Assembly: GCA_019310195.1 (NCBI GenBank)
Contig: JAFDET010000031.1
Location: forward strand, 1 to 16,850
From: Deltaproteobacteria bacterium
Lineage (GTDB): Bacteria; Myxococcota_A; UBA9160; JAFDET01
DNA length: 16,850 nucleotides
Direction: 5' to 3'
Positions 6,880-14,700 of the stretch are shown piece by piece. The position numbers and the translations under genes were made by a program. The notes beneath the pieces were generated by a model. It saw nothing but the letters and a program-made list of their open reading frames with translations. It was not told the origin of the DNA and made no database searches. Each line of letters opens with the position of its first letter. The stretch's first letter is position 1.

Positions 6880-8151
6880 ATGGGAGCGATCATCGAGCTC
6901 GCCGAACGGAGCTGGCAGGGCGACTTCGTCGGCCGAGCGACAGGCCTGATGCGTCCCAGCTTCGAGACGGAGGAAATCGCTCCGGGCCTGGTGTTCCTGC
7001 AGGGCTTCGCCAACGTGAGCGCCCTGCGCAGCGACGCCGGTCTGGTCCTGGTGGATACGGGCGCCTACCTCACCGCAGCCCGCAGCTTCGAGGCGATCCG
7101 GCGGGTCGAAACGGCGCGCCTGCACGCCGCCGTGTACACCCACGGCCACGTGGACCACGCCTTCGGCCTGCCGCCCTTCCTGGACGAGGCTCGGGAGCGG
7201 GGTGCGCCGCGTCCCAGGATCGTGGGGCACCGCAACCTGGTGGGGCGCTTCGATCGCTACCGCAAGACACGCGGCTACAACGCCTGCATCAACCAGCGCC
7301 AGTTCTCGATCCCGCGCCAGTTCGAGTGGCCCGAGCGCTACGAGTATCCCGATGTCACCTATGATGCCGAGATGACGCTGGAGGCCGGCTCCACCCGCCT
7401 CGAGCTGCGCCACGCCCGGGGCGAGACCGACGATCACACCTGGGCCTGGTGGCCCGAGCACAAGGTGGTGTTCACCGGCGACCAGTTCGTCTGGGTCTCT
7501 CCCAACGCGGGCAATCCCCAGAAGGCGCAGCGCTACCCCGACGAGTGGGCGGCGTCTCTGCGAGAGATGGCGTCCCTGGACCCGGAGGTCCTGGTGCCCG
7601 GCCACGGCCCGCCCATTCTGGGCGCGGATCGCGTCGCTCAGGCTCTGCGCGAAACGGCGGAGTGGCTCGAGCACCTGGTGAGCGAGACCCTGGAACGCAT
7701 GAACGCCGGCGCCGAGCTGGACGCGATCCTGCACGAGGTGCGTCCCCCGGCCCACCTGGCCGAGCGGCCCTATCTGCAGCCGGTCTACGACGATCCCGAG
7801 TTCGTGGTGCGCAACGTCTGGCGCCTCTACGGCGGCTGGTACGACGGCACCGCGTCGCACCTGCGGCCGGCGCCGGAGTCGGACATCGGCCGGGAGGTGG
7901 CGCGCCTGGCCGGTGGCGTCGACGCGCTTGCGGAACGCGCCCGCGAGCTGGGCAAGTCGGGCGAGCTGCGTCTGGCGGCGCATCTCGCAGACTGGGCCGT
8001 TCGCGCGGAGCCCGCTAACGACGGGGCCCATGCCGTTCGGGCCGAGATCTACGAGGCGCGTGCCGGGCGCTCCCGGGCCCTGATGAGCAAGGGCGTCTTC
8101 AATGCCGCCGCTCGGGAGTCGCGCGAGAAGGTCGCAGGCGACGGGGCCTAG
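6880..8151 (+). CDS. MBL-fold metallo-hydrolase with alkyl-sulfatase dimerisation region
   Basis: 423 residues, no signal peptide. The metallo-beta-lactamase fold covers about residues 30-270: VLVDTGAY; the zinc motif THGHVDH (87-93); ARGETDDHTWAWWP; VFTGDQFVWVSPNAGNPQKAQRYPDEW; and LVPGHGPP. The C-terminal third, VWRLYGGWYDGTASHLRPAPES then ELRLAAHLADWAVRAEPAN and AEIYEARA, is the helical dimerisation domain of the Bds1/SdsA1 alkyl sulfatases. The SCP2-like third domain of SdsA1 is missing; the full alkyl sulfatases run to about 650 residues. It may hydrolyse a sulfate ester or another ester/lactone; substrate not predictable. It stands alone as a transcription unit, divergent from otsAB by 55 bp. 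Confidence 0.88.
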   Translation: MGAIIELAERSWQGDFVGRATGLMRPSFETEEIAPGLVFLQGFANVSALRSDAGLVLVDTGAYLTAARSFEAIRRVETARLHAAVYTHGHVDHAFGLPPFLDEARERGAPRPRIVGHRNLVGRFDRYRKTRGYNACINQRQFSIPRQFEWPERYEYPDVTYDAEMTLEAGSTRLELRHARGETDDHTWAWWPEHKVVFTGDQFVWVSPNAGNPQKAQRYPDEWAASLREMASLDPEVLVPGHGPPILGADRVAQALRETAEWLEHLVSETLERMNAGAELDAILHEVRPPAHLAERPYLQPVYDDPEFVVRNVWRLYGGWYDGTASHLRPAPESDIGREVARLAGGVDALAERARELGKSGELRLAAHLADWAVRAEPANDGAHAVRAEIYEARAGRSRALMSKGVFNAAARESREKVAGDGA

Positions 8152-8180
8152 CCGCGCCATGCGGGGAGGCCCGGCGCGGC
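8151..8180 (+). terminator. Possible stem-loop terminator after the MBL-fold gene
   Basis: GCCGCGCC (8151-8158) and GGCGCGGC (8173-8180) can form an 8-bp all-GC stem with a 14-nt loop starting at the stop codon. No T-tract follows, so it is at best a weak intrinsic terminator; a chance pairing in GC-rich DNA is possible. Confidence 0.3.
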
Positions 8181-8192
8181 GGCGGCGTTCTG

Positions 8193-8198
8193 TACCAT
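8193..8198 (+). promoter_or_regulatory. Probable -10 hexamer (TACCAT) for the GT2-GT8 pair, leaderless
   Basis: TACCAT lies 9 nt before ATG 8208. That ATG has no Shine-Dalgarno in the usual window, so a leaderless or near-leaderless mRNA is the simplest reading. A GGGGAGG further up (8162-8168) is about 40 nt from the ATG, too far to act as its ribosome site. Confidence 0.42.
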
Positions 8199-8207
8199 CC
8201 CCGCGGA

Positions 8208-9785
8208 ATGGATCCCGTCCCCTGGCTCGAAGCGGTCGCGCGTGCGCCCGAGACGGCCGCGCCGGACCCGGACGCGGCCCGTGCGGTTGCCGACGCGCTG
8301 CGCGCGCAGCCGCCCTTTCCTGAGCCCGCGGAGCTGCTGGCGGCGCCGTCGCGGCGCGATCCCGTCGCGGTGCACCTGGGCGGCCTGGAAGAGGCGCTGG
8401 CACTCGACGATCCGATCGCCCGCGCACGCGCTCGTTTCCTCGCCACGTGGCTGCTTCACCTCCTGGACCCGGACGATGTTTCCCGGCTTCCCCTGGTCAC
8501 GGTGGTGGTCCCCGTCTACAACGCTGCGCACCTGGTGGGTGAGGCTGTGGCCAGCGCCCTGGCGCAGACTTGGCCCGCGCTGGAGGTGGTGGTCGTCGAC
8601 GATGGTTCATCCGACGATCCAGAAGCGGCCCTGGCGGACGCGTTGAGCGATGGACGCGTTCGCGTCGTGCGCCAGGAGAACCGCGGCGCCGCTGGGGCGC
8701 GCAACACCGGCATCGGTGAGGCTCGGGGGGCGTTCGTGCACTTCCTGGATGCCGACGACGCCCTGGATACCGACGCCGTGGAACGCAAGCTGGCGGCGCT
8801 GCGCGCGGTCCCCGAAGCCGAGTTGTGCGTCAGCCGCTATCGCGCGCAGGGCGGCGAAGCGCCCGGCGACGAGGCGCCGCGCGGTACGCGCCTGGGTGAC
8901 GACCTGTGCCCCACCCGCGACCTGCTCGCCACCTGGGTGCGGCGCTACCCCTTTCAGACCAGCACGGTCCTGGTCCCGCGCTGGATCCTTCTGGAGACGG
9001 GCCCGTGGGACGAGGACTTCTCGATCCCCCACTCGGACGCTTCGGACGCGCTCTACTGGTTCCGGCTGGGCCTGCGCGGCACGCGGGTGATCGCGCTGGA
9101 TGCGGAGCTGGGAACGCGGCGCTTCCGCGAGGGCAGCCTCACCACCCACGAAACGCCCCTGGGTCCGATCCTCTTCATGACCACGCTGCTCCGGCTGCTG
9201 GAGCAGCCGGAGCGCTGGCCCTATGCGGGACCGCTCCTGGTGAGGATGCAGGGGCGCGATCGCTGGGGCTGGATCGAGACTTCGGAGCATCCGCGCCTGG
9301 CCGAGCTGCGCGGGTGCCTCCTGGAGCGCGTCGCGGAGTTCGGCCAGGAGCCGGTTGACGGACGGTCGGGCCGCCTGCCCCTGCTGCTGCTGCGCCTGCA
9401 CGTGCCCGCGGCGACGACGGGGGAGCAGGATGGGCGCGGGGCCTATCGCGCGCGCCTGGCCCAGGCCGTCGATGCGGCCCTGGAGACGGCGCCCGGGCTC
9501 GCCGGGGACGACCTGCGCCTGTGGCTGGGCGCTCCGGGGACGCCGTCGCCTCCGGACGAGAATCAGCCGGCCATCACCGCCCTGGCGCGCTGGCTCGAGG
9601 GGTGTGCGGCAGACGGCGCCCTACCGGTGCCGCGCTCCGAGCTGGCCGCCCTGGCCTCCCGGCTGGGCACGGACCCGCGCCGGCGTGGGCTGGAGCTGCT
9701 GGGCCGCGCCCCCACGGCGTTGGCGGGCCGGCTGGCCTGGCGCGCCGAGCGCGTCCGGCGCCGGTTGATGGGGGCGATGCGTTGA
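8208..9785 (+). CDS. Family 2 glycosyltransferase with long N- and C-terminal extensions
   Basis: 525 residues. A GT-A core starts near residue 95: LVTVVVPVYNAAHLVGEAVASAL, VVVVDDGSSDDPE, then ENRGAAGARNTGIGEARG, and the metal-binding HFLDADDALD (DADD 181-184). Further on are TSTVLVPRWILLETGPWDEDF and DALYWFRLGLRG, the usual acceptor-side block. Before the core are about 94 Ala/Pro-rich residues with no motif I recognise; after about residue 320 come some 200 residues, partly helical, also without a recognised domain. No membrane segments, so it is cytoplasmic, adding a sugar from a nucleotide donor to an unknown acceptor. It ends in TTGA, where the next glycosyltransferase starts, so the two act as a pair. 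Confidence 0.88.
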   Translation: MDPVPWLEAVARAPETAAPDPDAARAVADALRAQPPFPEPAELLAAPSRRDPVAVHLGGLEEALALDDPIARARARFLATWLLHLLDPDDVSRLPLVTVVVPVYNAAHLVGEAVASALAQTWPALEVVVVDDGSSDDPEAALADALSDGRVRVVRQENRGAAGARNTGIGEARGAFVHFLDADDALDTDAVERKLAALRAVPEAELCVSRYRAQGGEAPGDEAPRGTRLGDDLCPTRDLLATWVRRYPFQTSTVLVPRWILLETGPWDEDFSIPHSDASDALYWFRLGLRGTRVIALDAELGTRRFREGSLTTHETPLGPILFMTTLLRLLEQPERWPYAGPLLVRMQGRDRWGWIETSEHPRLAELRGCLLERVAEFGQEPVDGRSGRLPLLLLRLHVPAATTGEQDGRGAYRARLAQAVDAALETAPGLAGDDLRLWLGAPGTPSPPDENQPAITALARWLEGCAADGALPVPRSELAALASRLGTDPRRRGLELLGRAPTALAGRLAWRAERVRRRLMGAMR

Positions 9786-10813
9786 GCGGCGCGGCCCTCG
9801 ATGTGGTGGTGGTTCCGGACTTCGCCGGCTCGGGCCGCCGCATCTTCGAGGCGCGCACGCTGCTCTTCCTGGGATCCTGGCTGGAGCACCAGGGCGCCTC
9901 GCGCGACTGGCCGCTGCACCTGGTCTGCATCGGCGATCCCCCCGCCGGGGTGGCGGCCCTGGCCGAGCGCTGTGGCGCGCAGGTCTCGATCCGCCCCGAG
10001 CTCACCCTGCGCGGCCAGCGCTACCTCAACAAGCTGCGCGGGCTCGAGGTGGAGAGCGCCACCGGGCGCATCCTGCTGCTGGACGCCGATACCGTGGTGC
10101 TGGGCGACCTGGCTCCGGCGTGCGCGGACCTGAAGGGCTTCGCCGCCCTGGACGCGGCCACCAACCGCATCCCGTGCGCGCTCTGGGAGGAGCTCTACGG
10201 CCTGGCCGGCACCGAGCCGCCCAGGTCGCGTGTGCTGCCGCTGATCGCCCAGCTGGAAGATGAGCTTCCGTCCAGCGTAATGCGCGAGCCCTTCCGCGAG
10301 CCGATCCCGGCTCACTACAACACGGGCGTGCTGCTGGTCCCGTCCGACTGCCGGCTGCGCGAGCACTGGGAGCGCATCGCGCGCCTCCTGGACGAGCGCT
10401 ACACGGGAGTCGATGAGCAGCACGATCACATCGTGCGCAACGACCAGCCCAGCCTGGCCGTGGCTGTTGCGCTGCTGCGCGACGACGGCGTGCCGTTGCA
10501 GGCGCTTCCCTACCCGCTGCACGGCTTCGACCTGCTCTACGCGGCGGGCGTCCTGACCTACGAAGGCACGGCGGTCTACCACGCCAAGACGTTCTTCCGT
10601 CGCGACAAGAAAGCGGTTGTGCTCGATCCGCTGCGGGAGGTGGATCTGTACCGCGACAGCCAGGTGCCGCGCCTCTACCCTGAGTCGGGCCTCCGGCGCC
10701 TGGGTCGGCGGCTTCGCGGCCGCGCTCACCCGCACCGAGCCGATTCCATCCTGCGCTTCTGCCAGCGCATGGAGCAGCTCACCCGGAGCTACGTCCTCCC
10801 CGGCCTCAGCTGA
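9782..10813 (+). CDS. GT8-like (GT-A fold) glycosyltransferase
   Basis: 343 residues from a TTG that overlaps the upstream TGA (TTGA). This start puts the first beta strand DVVVVPDF at residues 7-14; the longer reading frame from 9521 would lie almost wholly inside the GT2 gene. Key features: ATGRILLLDADTVVLGDL with DAD at 101-103, the DxD motif of retaining GT8/LgtC-like and related transferases; FAALDAATNR; HYNTGVLLVPSD; and a late GTAVYHAKTFF that resembles the C-terminal metal-binding His region. The protein is soluble, with a basic C terminus that may contact membrane or acceptor. Linked to the GT2 gene by translation coupling; both probably build the same surface glycan or glycolipid. 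Family level is fairly secure, specificity unknown. Confidence 0.78.
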   Translation: MSGAALDVVVVPDFAGSGRRIFEARTLLFLGSWLEHQGASRDWPLHLVCIGDPPAGVAALAERCGAQVSIRPELTLRGQRYLNKLRGLEVESATGRILLLDADTVVLGDLAPACADLKGFAALDAATNRIPCALWEELYGLAGTEPPRSRVLPLIAQLEDELPSSVMREPFREPIPAHYNTGVLLVPSDCRLREHWERIARLLDERYTGVDEQHDHIVRNDQPSLAVAVALLRDDGVPLQALPYPLHGFDLLYAAGVLTYEGTAVYHAKTFFRRDKKAVVLDPLREVDLYRDSQVPRLYPESGLRRLGRRLRGRAHPHRADSILRFCQRMEQLTRSYVLPGLS

Positions 10814-10829
10814 CCTCGCGTGCATTCAG

Positions 10830-10917
10830 TGCATTCAGGGACGTTCCTGCATAACTGCACGCGGTACCACTCCTGCATTCGGGGACGTTCCTGCATAACT
10901 GCACCCAGTGCCACTCC
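10830..10917 (+). repeat. Two tandem 44-bp repeat units
   Basis: Units 10830-10873 and 10874-10917 are 40/44 identical by hand alignment. They share a 23-bp invariant core (10838-10860 and 10882-10904, beginning GGGACGTTCCTGCATAAC) and the ending CCACTCC. A further partial TGCATTCAG precedes unit 1 at 10821. They lie in the gap between two convergent genes. The GGGACGTTCC block resembles dispersed REP-type repeats as I remember them; only a genome search can settle that. Confidence 0.8.
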
Positions 10918-10960
10918 TGACCCAGGACTGACCCTTTGTGCAGTTATGCAGGAACGTCCC
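10882..10960. repeat. Perfect 23-bp inverted repeat, possible bidirectional terminator
   Basis: The core at 10882-10904 recurs as an exact reverse complement at 10938-10960, giving a 23-bp stem with a 33-nt spacer. Together with the tandem units it fills the 156 bp between the GT8-like gene stop and the hydratase stop. The position, 9 bp from the hydratase stop codon, suits a shared terminator. No T-tract is present. Confidence 0.65.
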
Positions 10961-10969
10961 TCTGTGCAG

Positions 10970-11653
10970 TCAGCCGAGCTCGGCGGTGATTTCGCCCAGG
11001 GGGCCCAGGTCGGCTCGGATGCGGTCGCCGGCTCGCACCGGGATAGGCTTCACCAGCGAACCGGAGATGATCCGCTCGCCCTCGACGAGCTGCTCGCCGA
11101 AGGCGCCCAGAGTGTCCGCCACGTGGCGCACCACCTCCGCCAGGTCGGCGGGCACCAGCCCCATGTTGCCGTCGGCGACCTTCTCGCCGTTCTTCCAGGC
11201 GCTGGCGCTGACGCCCTCCAGGGCCGGCCCCTCGCGGCCGGTCCCCTCGGTCCCGAACACCACCGCGTGATGGAAGATGTCATGGGCCAGGATCGTCTCG
11301 ATGTTCTCGAAGGGGCGGGCGAAGTTCACGAGCTCCAGCGCGGGGAGGATGCGGCCGATGGCGGCGCGGGCCGCGTCGAGATCACCGCCGGGCGCTACGT
11401 CAGCAGACAGCTCGATGGCGATCTCCACCTCCGCCATGGCCTGCATGCCCTGCTCCAGCCGCACCGCCCGCCCGGGCTCCACCCGGGAGCGCTCGCGCAG
11501 GTGGCCGACCAGGGTCTCGTCGAGGCCGAAGCGCGCCTGGGCCGTGGGATCGTTGAACCCGATCTTCCAGCCCAGCCGTCCGCTGCCTCCGGCTACCTCG
11601 CGCCGCCAGTCCCGGAGCTGGCGCTCCATGCCCCTTCGAATCTCGTCGTTCAC
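10970..11653 (-). CDS. 2-oxo-4-pentenoate hydratase-like protein (fumarylacetoacetase fold)
   Basis: 227 residues from GTG 11653, with Shine-Dalgarno GAGGAG eight bases upstream. LGWKIGFND (K30) near the N terminus and MAEVEIAIEL (E75, E77, likely divalent-metal ligands) are the signature blocks of the MhpD/HpcG hydratase branch. These are followed by LPALELVNF, FHHAVVFGTE, and a C-terminal EGERIISGSLVKPIPVRAGDRIRADLGPLGEI that matches the family's 'GxxVxxGSLtxpxpvxaGDxvxAdfgxLG'. Such enzymes hydrate 2-oxo-dienoates in meta-cleavage routes or decarboxylate the related oxo-acids. No ring-cleavage or aldolase genes lie nearby, so a catabolic role is not supported by context. Slightly shorter than the usual ~260 residues, at the N-terminal end. 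Transcribed divergently from ileS. Confidence 0.82.
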   Translation of the reverse strand: MNDEIRRGMERQLRDWRREVAGGSGRLGWKIGFNDPTAQARFGLDETLVGHLRERSRVEPGRAVRLEQGMQAMAEVEIAIELSADVAPGGDLDAARAAIGRILPALELVNFARPFENIETILAHDIFHHAVVFGTEGTGREGPALEGVSASAWKNGEKVADGNMGLVPADLAEVVRHVADTLGAFGEQLVEGERIISGSLVKPIPVRAGDRIRADLGPLGEITAELG

Positions 11654-11661
11654 CGGCAGAA

Positions 11662-11667
11662 CTCCTC
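11662..11667 (-). promoter_or_regulatory. Shine-Dalgarno GAGGAG for the hydratase gene
   Basis: GAGGAG on the minus strand, eight bases before the GTG at 11653. It supports GTG over later start codons. Confidence 0.6.
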
Positions 11668-11673
11668 GGCGGG

Positions 11674-11679
11674 AAGGTA
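11674..11679 (-). promoter_or_regulatory. Probable -10 hexamer (TACCTT) for the hydratase gene
   Basis: Minus-strand TACCTT, 20 nt before the GTG at 11653. The same hexamer serves otsAB. The leader would be only about 13 nt and begin at the Shine-Dalgarno. Confidence 0.35.
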
Positions 11680-11725
11680 GTCGCTGCCTCGCGGCCCGCG
11701 AGCGGCCGCCCCCGGGGACGCGTGG

Positions 11726-11731
11726 TAGCTT
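11726..11731 (+). promoter_or_regulatory. Probable extended -10 (TGGTAGCTT) for leaderless ileS
   Basis: TAGCTT with TGG before it, 8 nt upstream of ATG 11740; no Shine-Dalgarno is present. This is also the reason to prefer ATG 11740 over the in-frame GTG at 11722, which would lie inside the promoter. No T-box leader (as regulates some aminoacyl-tRNA synthetase genes) fits in this 86-bp gap. Confidence 0.45.
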
Positions 11732-11739
11732 CCCGCACC

Positions 11740-14700
11740 ATGCCGGAGCCCCGCTTCCAGGCCGTCGCGCCCCTGGTCGACTTTCCCGAAGTCGAGGCGC
11801 GCATCCGCGCCTTCTGGAAGGAGCAGGACGTCTTCCACCGCACCTTGCGGCGTCGCGAAGGTGCGCCCCGCTTTGTCTTCTACGAGGGCCCGCCGACGGC
11901 CAACGGCCTTCCCCACAACGGTCACGCGCTCACGCGCGTCATGAAGGACGTGTTCCCCCGCTACAAGACCATGCGCGGCTTCCACGTGCCCCGGAAGGCC
12001 GGCTGGGACACCCACGGGTTGCCCGTCGAGACCGAGGTGGAGAAAGAGCTCCGCATCAAGGGCAAGGCGGCGATCGAGGCGTATGGTGTCGAGCGCTTCG
12101 TGCGCCGCTGCCTGGAGAGCGTCTTCCGTTACACCGAAGAGTGGGCGCGCTTCACCGAGCAGCTGGGCTTCTGGGTGGATATGGAGGACGCCTACGTCAC
12201 CTACCACAAGCCCTACGTGGAGAGCGTGTGGTGGGCCCTGGCCCAGCTTCACGAACGCGGGCTCCTGTACCGCGGGCACAAGGTGGTGTGGTGGTGGGCC
12301 CAGGGCGGGACTGCGCTTTCCGCCGCGGAGGTGGGGCAGGGCTACAAGACCGTCGACGATCCGTCGGTCTACGTGCGCTTCCCGCTGGCCGACGATCCGG
12401 AAACGTCGCTGCTGGTCTGGACTACCACGCCGTGGACCCTGTCCTCCAACATGTTCGCCGCCGTGAAGGCGGATGTCTCCTACGCGGTGGTGCGCGACGA
12501 GGTCGGGCGCATGGTGGTGGCCGAGGCGCTGCTGCCCGCCCTGGCGGAGAAGGTGGGGCGCGAGCTCCCGGTGGAGCGGACCCTGCCCGGCGCCGAGCTC
12601 GTGGGCCGCCGCTACACGCCGCCCTTCGACTGGTACGCCGACGACCCCGCCTTCGAGCGGCTGTGGCGGGTGGTGGCGGCGGACTTCGTGGAGCTGGACG
12701 CGGGCACCGGGATCGTGCATGCGGCTCCGGCCTTCGGAGAGGTGGACTTCGATCTGCTGAAGCAGGAGCAGGCCCGCGACCCGGAGCTGCCGCTTCTGTG
12801 CGCCGTGCGCCCCGACGGCGGCTTCGATCCGGAGCGGGCTCCGGCGCCCTACGCCGGCCGCTGGGTCAAGGACTGCGACCGCGATCTGCTCCGCGAGCTG
12901 CGCGAGCGCGGCCTCCTCTGGCACGCCGAGACCTACCGCCACGAGTACCCGTTCTGCGAGCGCTCGCCCGACGACCCGCTGATCCAGTACGCGCGCCCTG
13001 CCTGGTACATCCGCACCACCGAGAAGGTGGAGCAGGCGCTGGAGAACAATCGCCACATCCAGTGGCTTCCGGAGCACATCCAAGAAGGTCGTTTCGGTGA
13101 CTTCCTGCGCAACAACGTGGACTGGGCGCTCTCGCGCGAGCGCTACTGGGGCACTCCGCTCAACGTCTGGATCAACGACGAGACGGGTGCGATCGACGTG
13201 CCGACGTCGGCCGCGGAGATCCGCGAGCGCAACCCGGATGCCTTCTCGGGCTTCGAGGACGCCAAGGCCGCCGACCCGACGCTCTCCGAGCACCTCATGG
13301 TGCACAAGCCCTGGATCGACCAGGTCATCTGGACGAAGCCCGGCGAGCCCGGCGTCTACCGCCGGGTTCCCGAGGTCATCGACGTCTGGTTCGACTCAGG
13401 GTCCATGCCCTTCGCCCAGTGGGGTTGGCCGCACACCGGCGACGCCGAGTACGCCGCGGCGCGCCGCGCGGACTTCATCAGCGAAGCCGTCGATCAGACG
13501 CGGGGCTGGTTCAACTCCCTGCTCTGGGTCTCTACGCTGCTCTTCCCCGACGCGCCGGATCCCCATCCCTACAAGACCTGCATGGTCCTGGGCCTGATCT
13601 GCGACCGCGAGGGCCGCAAGGAGAGCAAGAGCAAGGGCAACTACGTGACGCCGGACGTGATCCTGGAGCGGGTCCGGCTGGAGTGTGCGCCCATCGAGGC
13701 CGAAGCCGATCCGCCGCCCCACGGCGAGGCGCGCATCGCCCGCGAGGAGTACGAGAGCCTGGACTTCAGCGGCGAGTCCACGCCCGTGCGCCTGTACCGC
13801 GGCGATGATGAGAGCCGGGGCGTCGACGTCCTGCTGCGCCCCGCTCGCCTGCCGCGACGGCTGGTGGAGCTCTCCGAAGAGGACCGGGCCGCGCTGGGGG
13901 TGGACTTCGCGCCCCACGGCCGGAAGACCCTGCCGCGGGAAGTGGCCGGCCTGCCCCACGACCACAAGGTCTGGATCGAAGATCCGTCGGCGGCGGCGCC
14001 TGGCGCCGATGCGTTCCGGTGGTTCTTCTTCGCGGCGAATCCGCCCTGGAACAACACCCGGCTCTCGCTGGGAGCCGTGCGCGCGTTGCAGCGCGAGCTT
14101 CCGTTGAAGCTGCGCAACGTCTACGCGTTCTTCACCATCTACGCCAATATCGACGGCTTCGACCCCTCGGACGAAGCCGGGCGCCGTCCGCCCGCCGAGC
14201 GCGCGCTGCTGGACCGCTGGATCCTCTCGGAGCTGGCGCTGACCACGCGGAAGGTGACGGAGTTCATGGACGCGTATCGCGTCTACGAAGCCACCGGCGT
14301 GCTCACGGACTTCGTGGATGCACTCTCCAACTGGTACGTACGCCGCAGTCGTGATCGCTTCTGGGCGCCCGGGCTCGAGCCCGACAAGCTGGACGCCCAC
14401 TGGACCCTCTACGAGTGCCTGGTCTGCGTCGCTCGGCTGCTGGCGCCCTTCCTGCCCTTCGCCACCGAGGAGATGTGGCAGAATCTGTCTCGGCGGCCCT
14501 TCCCGGAGTCCGACGAGCTGTCGGTGCACCTGTGCGACTACCCGGAGCCGGATGTCGAAGCCGTGAATGAGGACCTGTCCCGGGTGATGGGTGTGGTGCG
14601 CAGCCTGGTCTCCATGGGGATGCAGGTGCGCACGGCGGAGCGGCTGCGTGTACGGCAGCCGCTGGAGGCGGCCGAAGTGGTGCTGGCCGATCCCGAGCTC

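Noticed and set aside
6825..7013. N-terminal extension of OtsAB to a start at 7013
   Set aside because: It would overlap the divergent MBL-fold gene and both promoters, and adds sequence unlike any OtsA N terminus.
4762..8427. 1221-codon open frame on the - strand
   Set aside because: It spans an alternative frame of otsAB and the antisense of two + strand genes. The Arg/Ala/Pro-rich translation has no recognisable domain.
9521..9781. Long N-terminal extension of the GT8-like gene
   Set aside because: It would lie inside the GT2 gene in another frame, with Arg/Gly/Ala-rich sequence before the true first beta strand.
10830..10960. CRISPR array
   Set aside because: Only two direct copies with a third inverted, spacers are related in sequence rather than unique, and there are no cas genes.
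11722..11739. GTG 11722 as the ileS start
   Set aside because: It adds only six residues, has no Shine-Dalgarno and falls across the -10 hexamer at 11726; ATG 11740 is preferred.
11654..11739. T-box or other riboswitch upstream of ileS
   Set aside because: The 86-bp gap is too short, contains a promoter for each direction, and leaves no leader for ileS.
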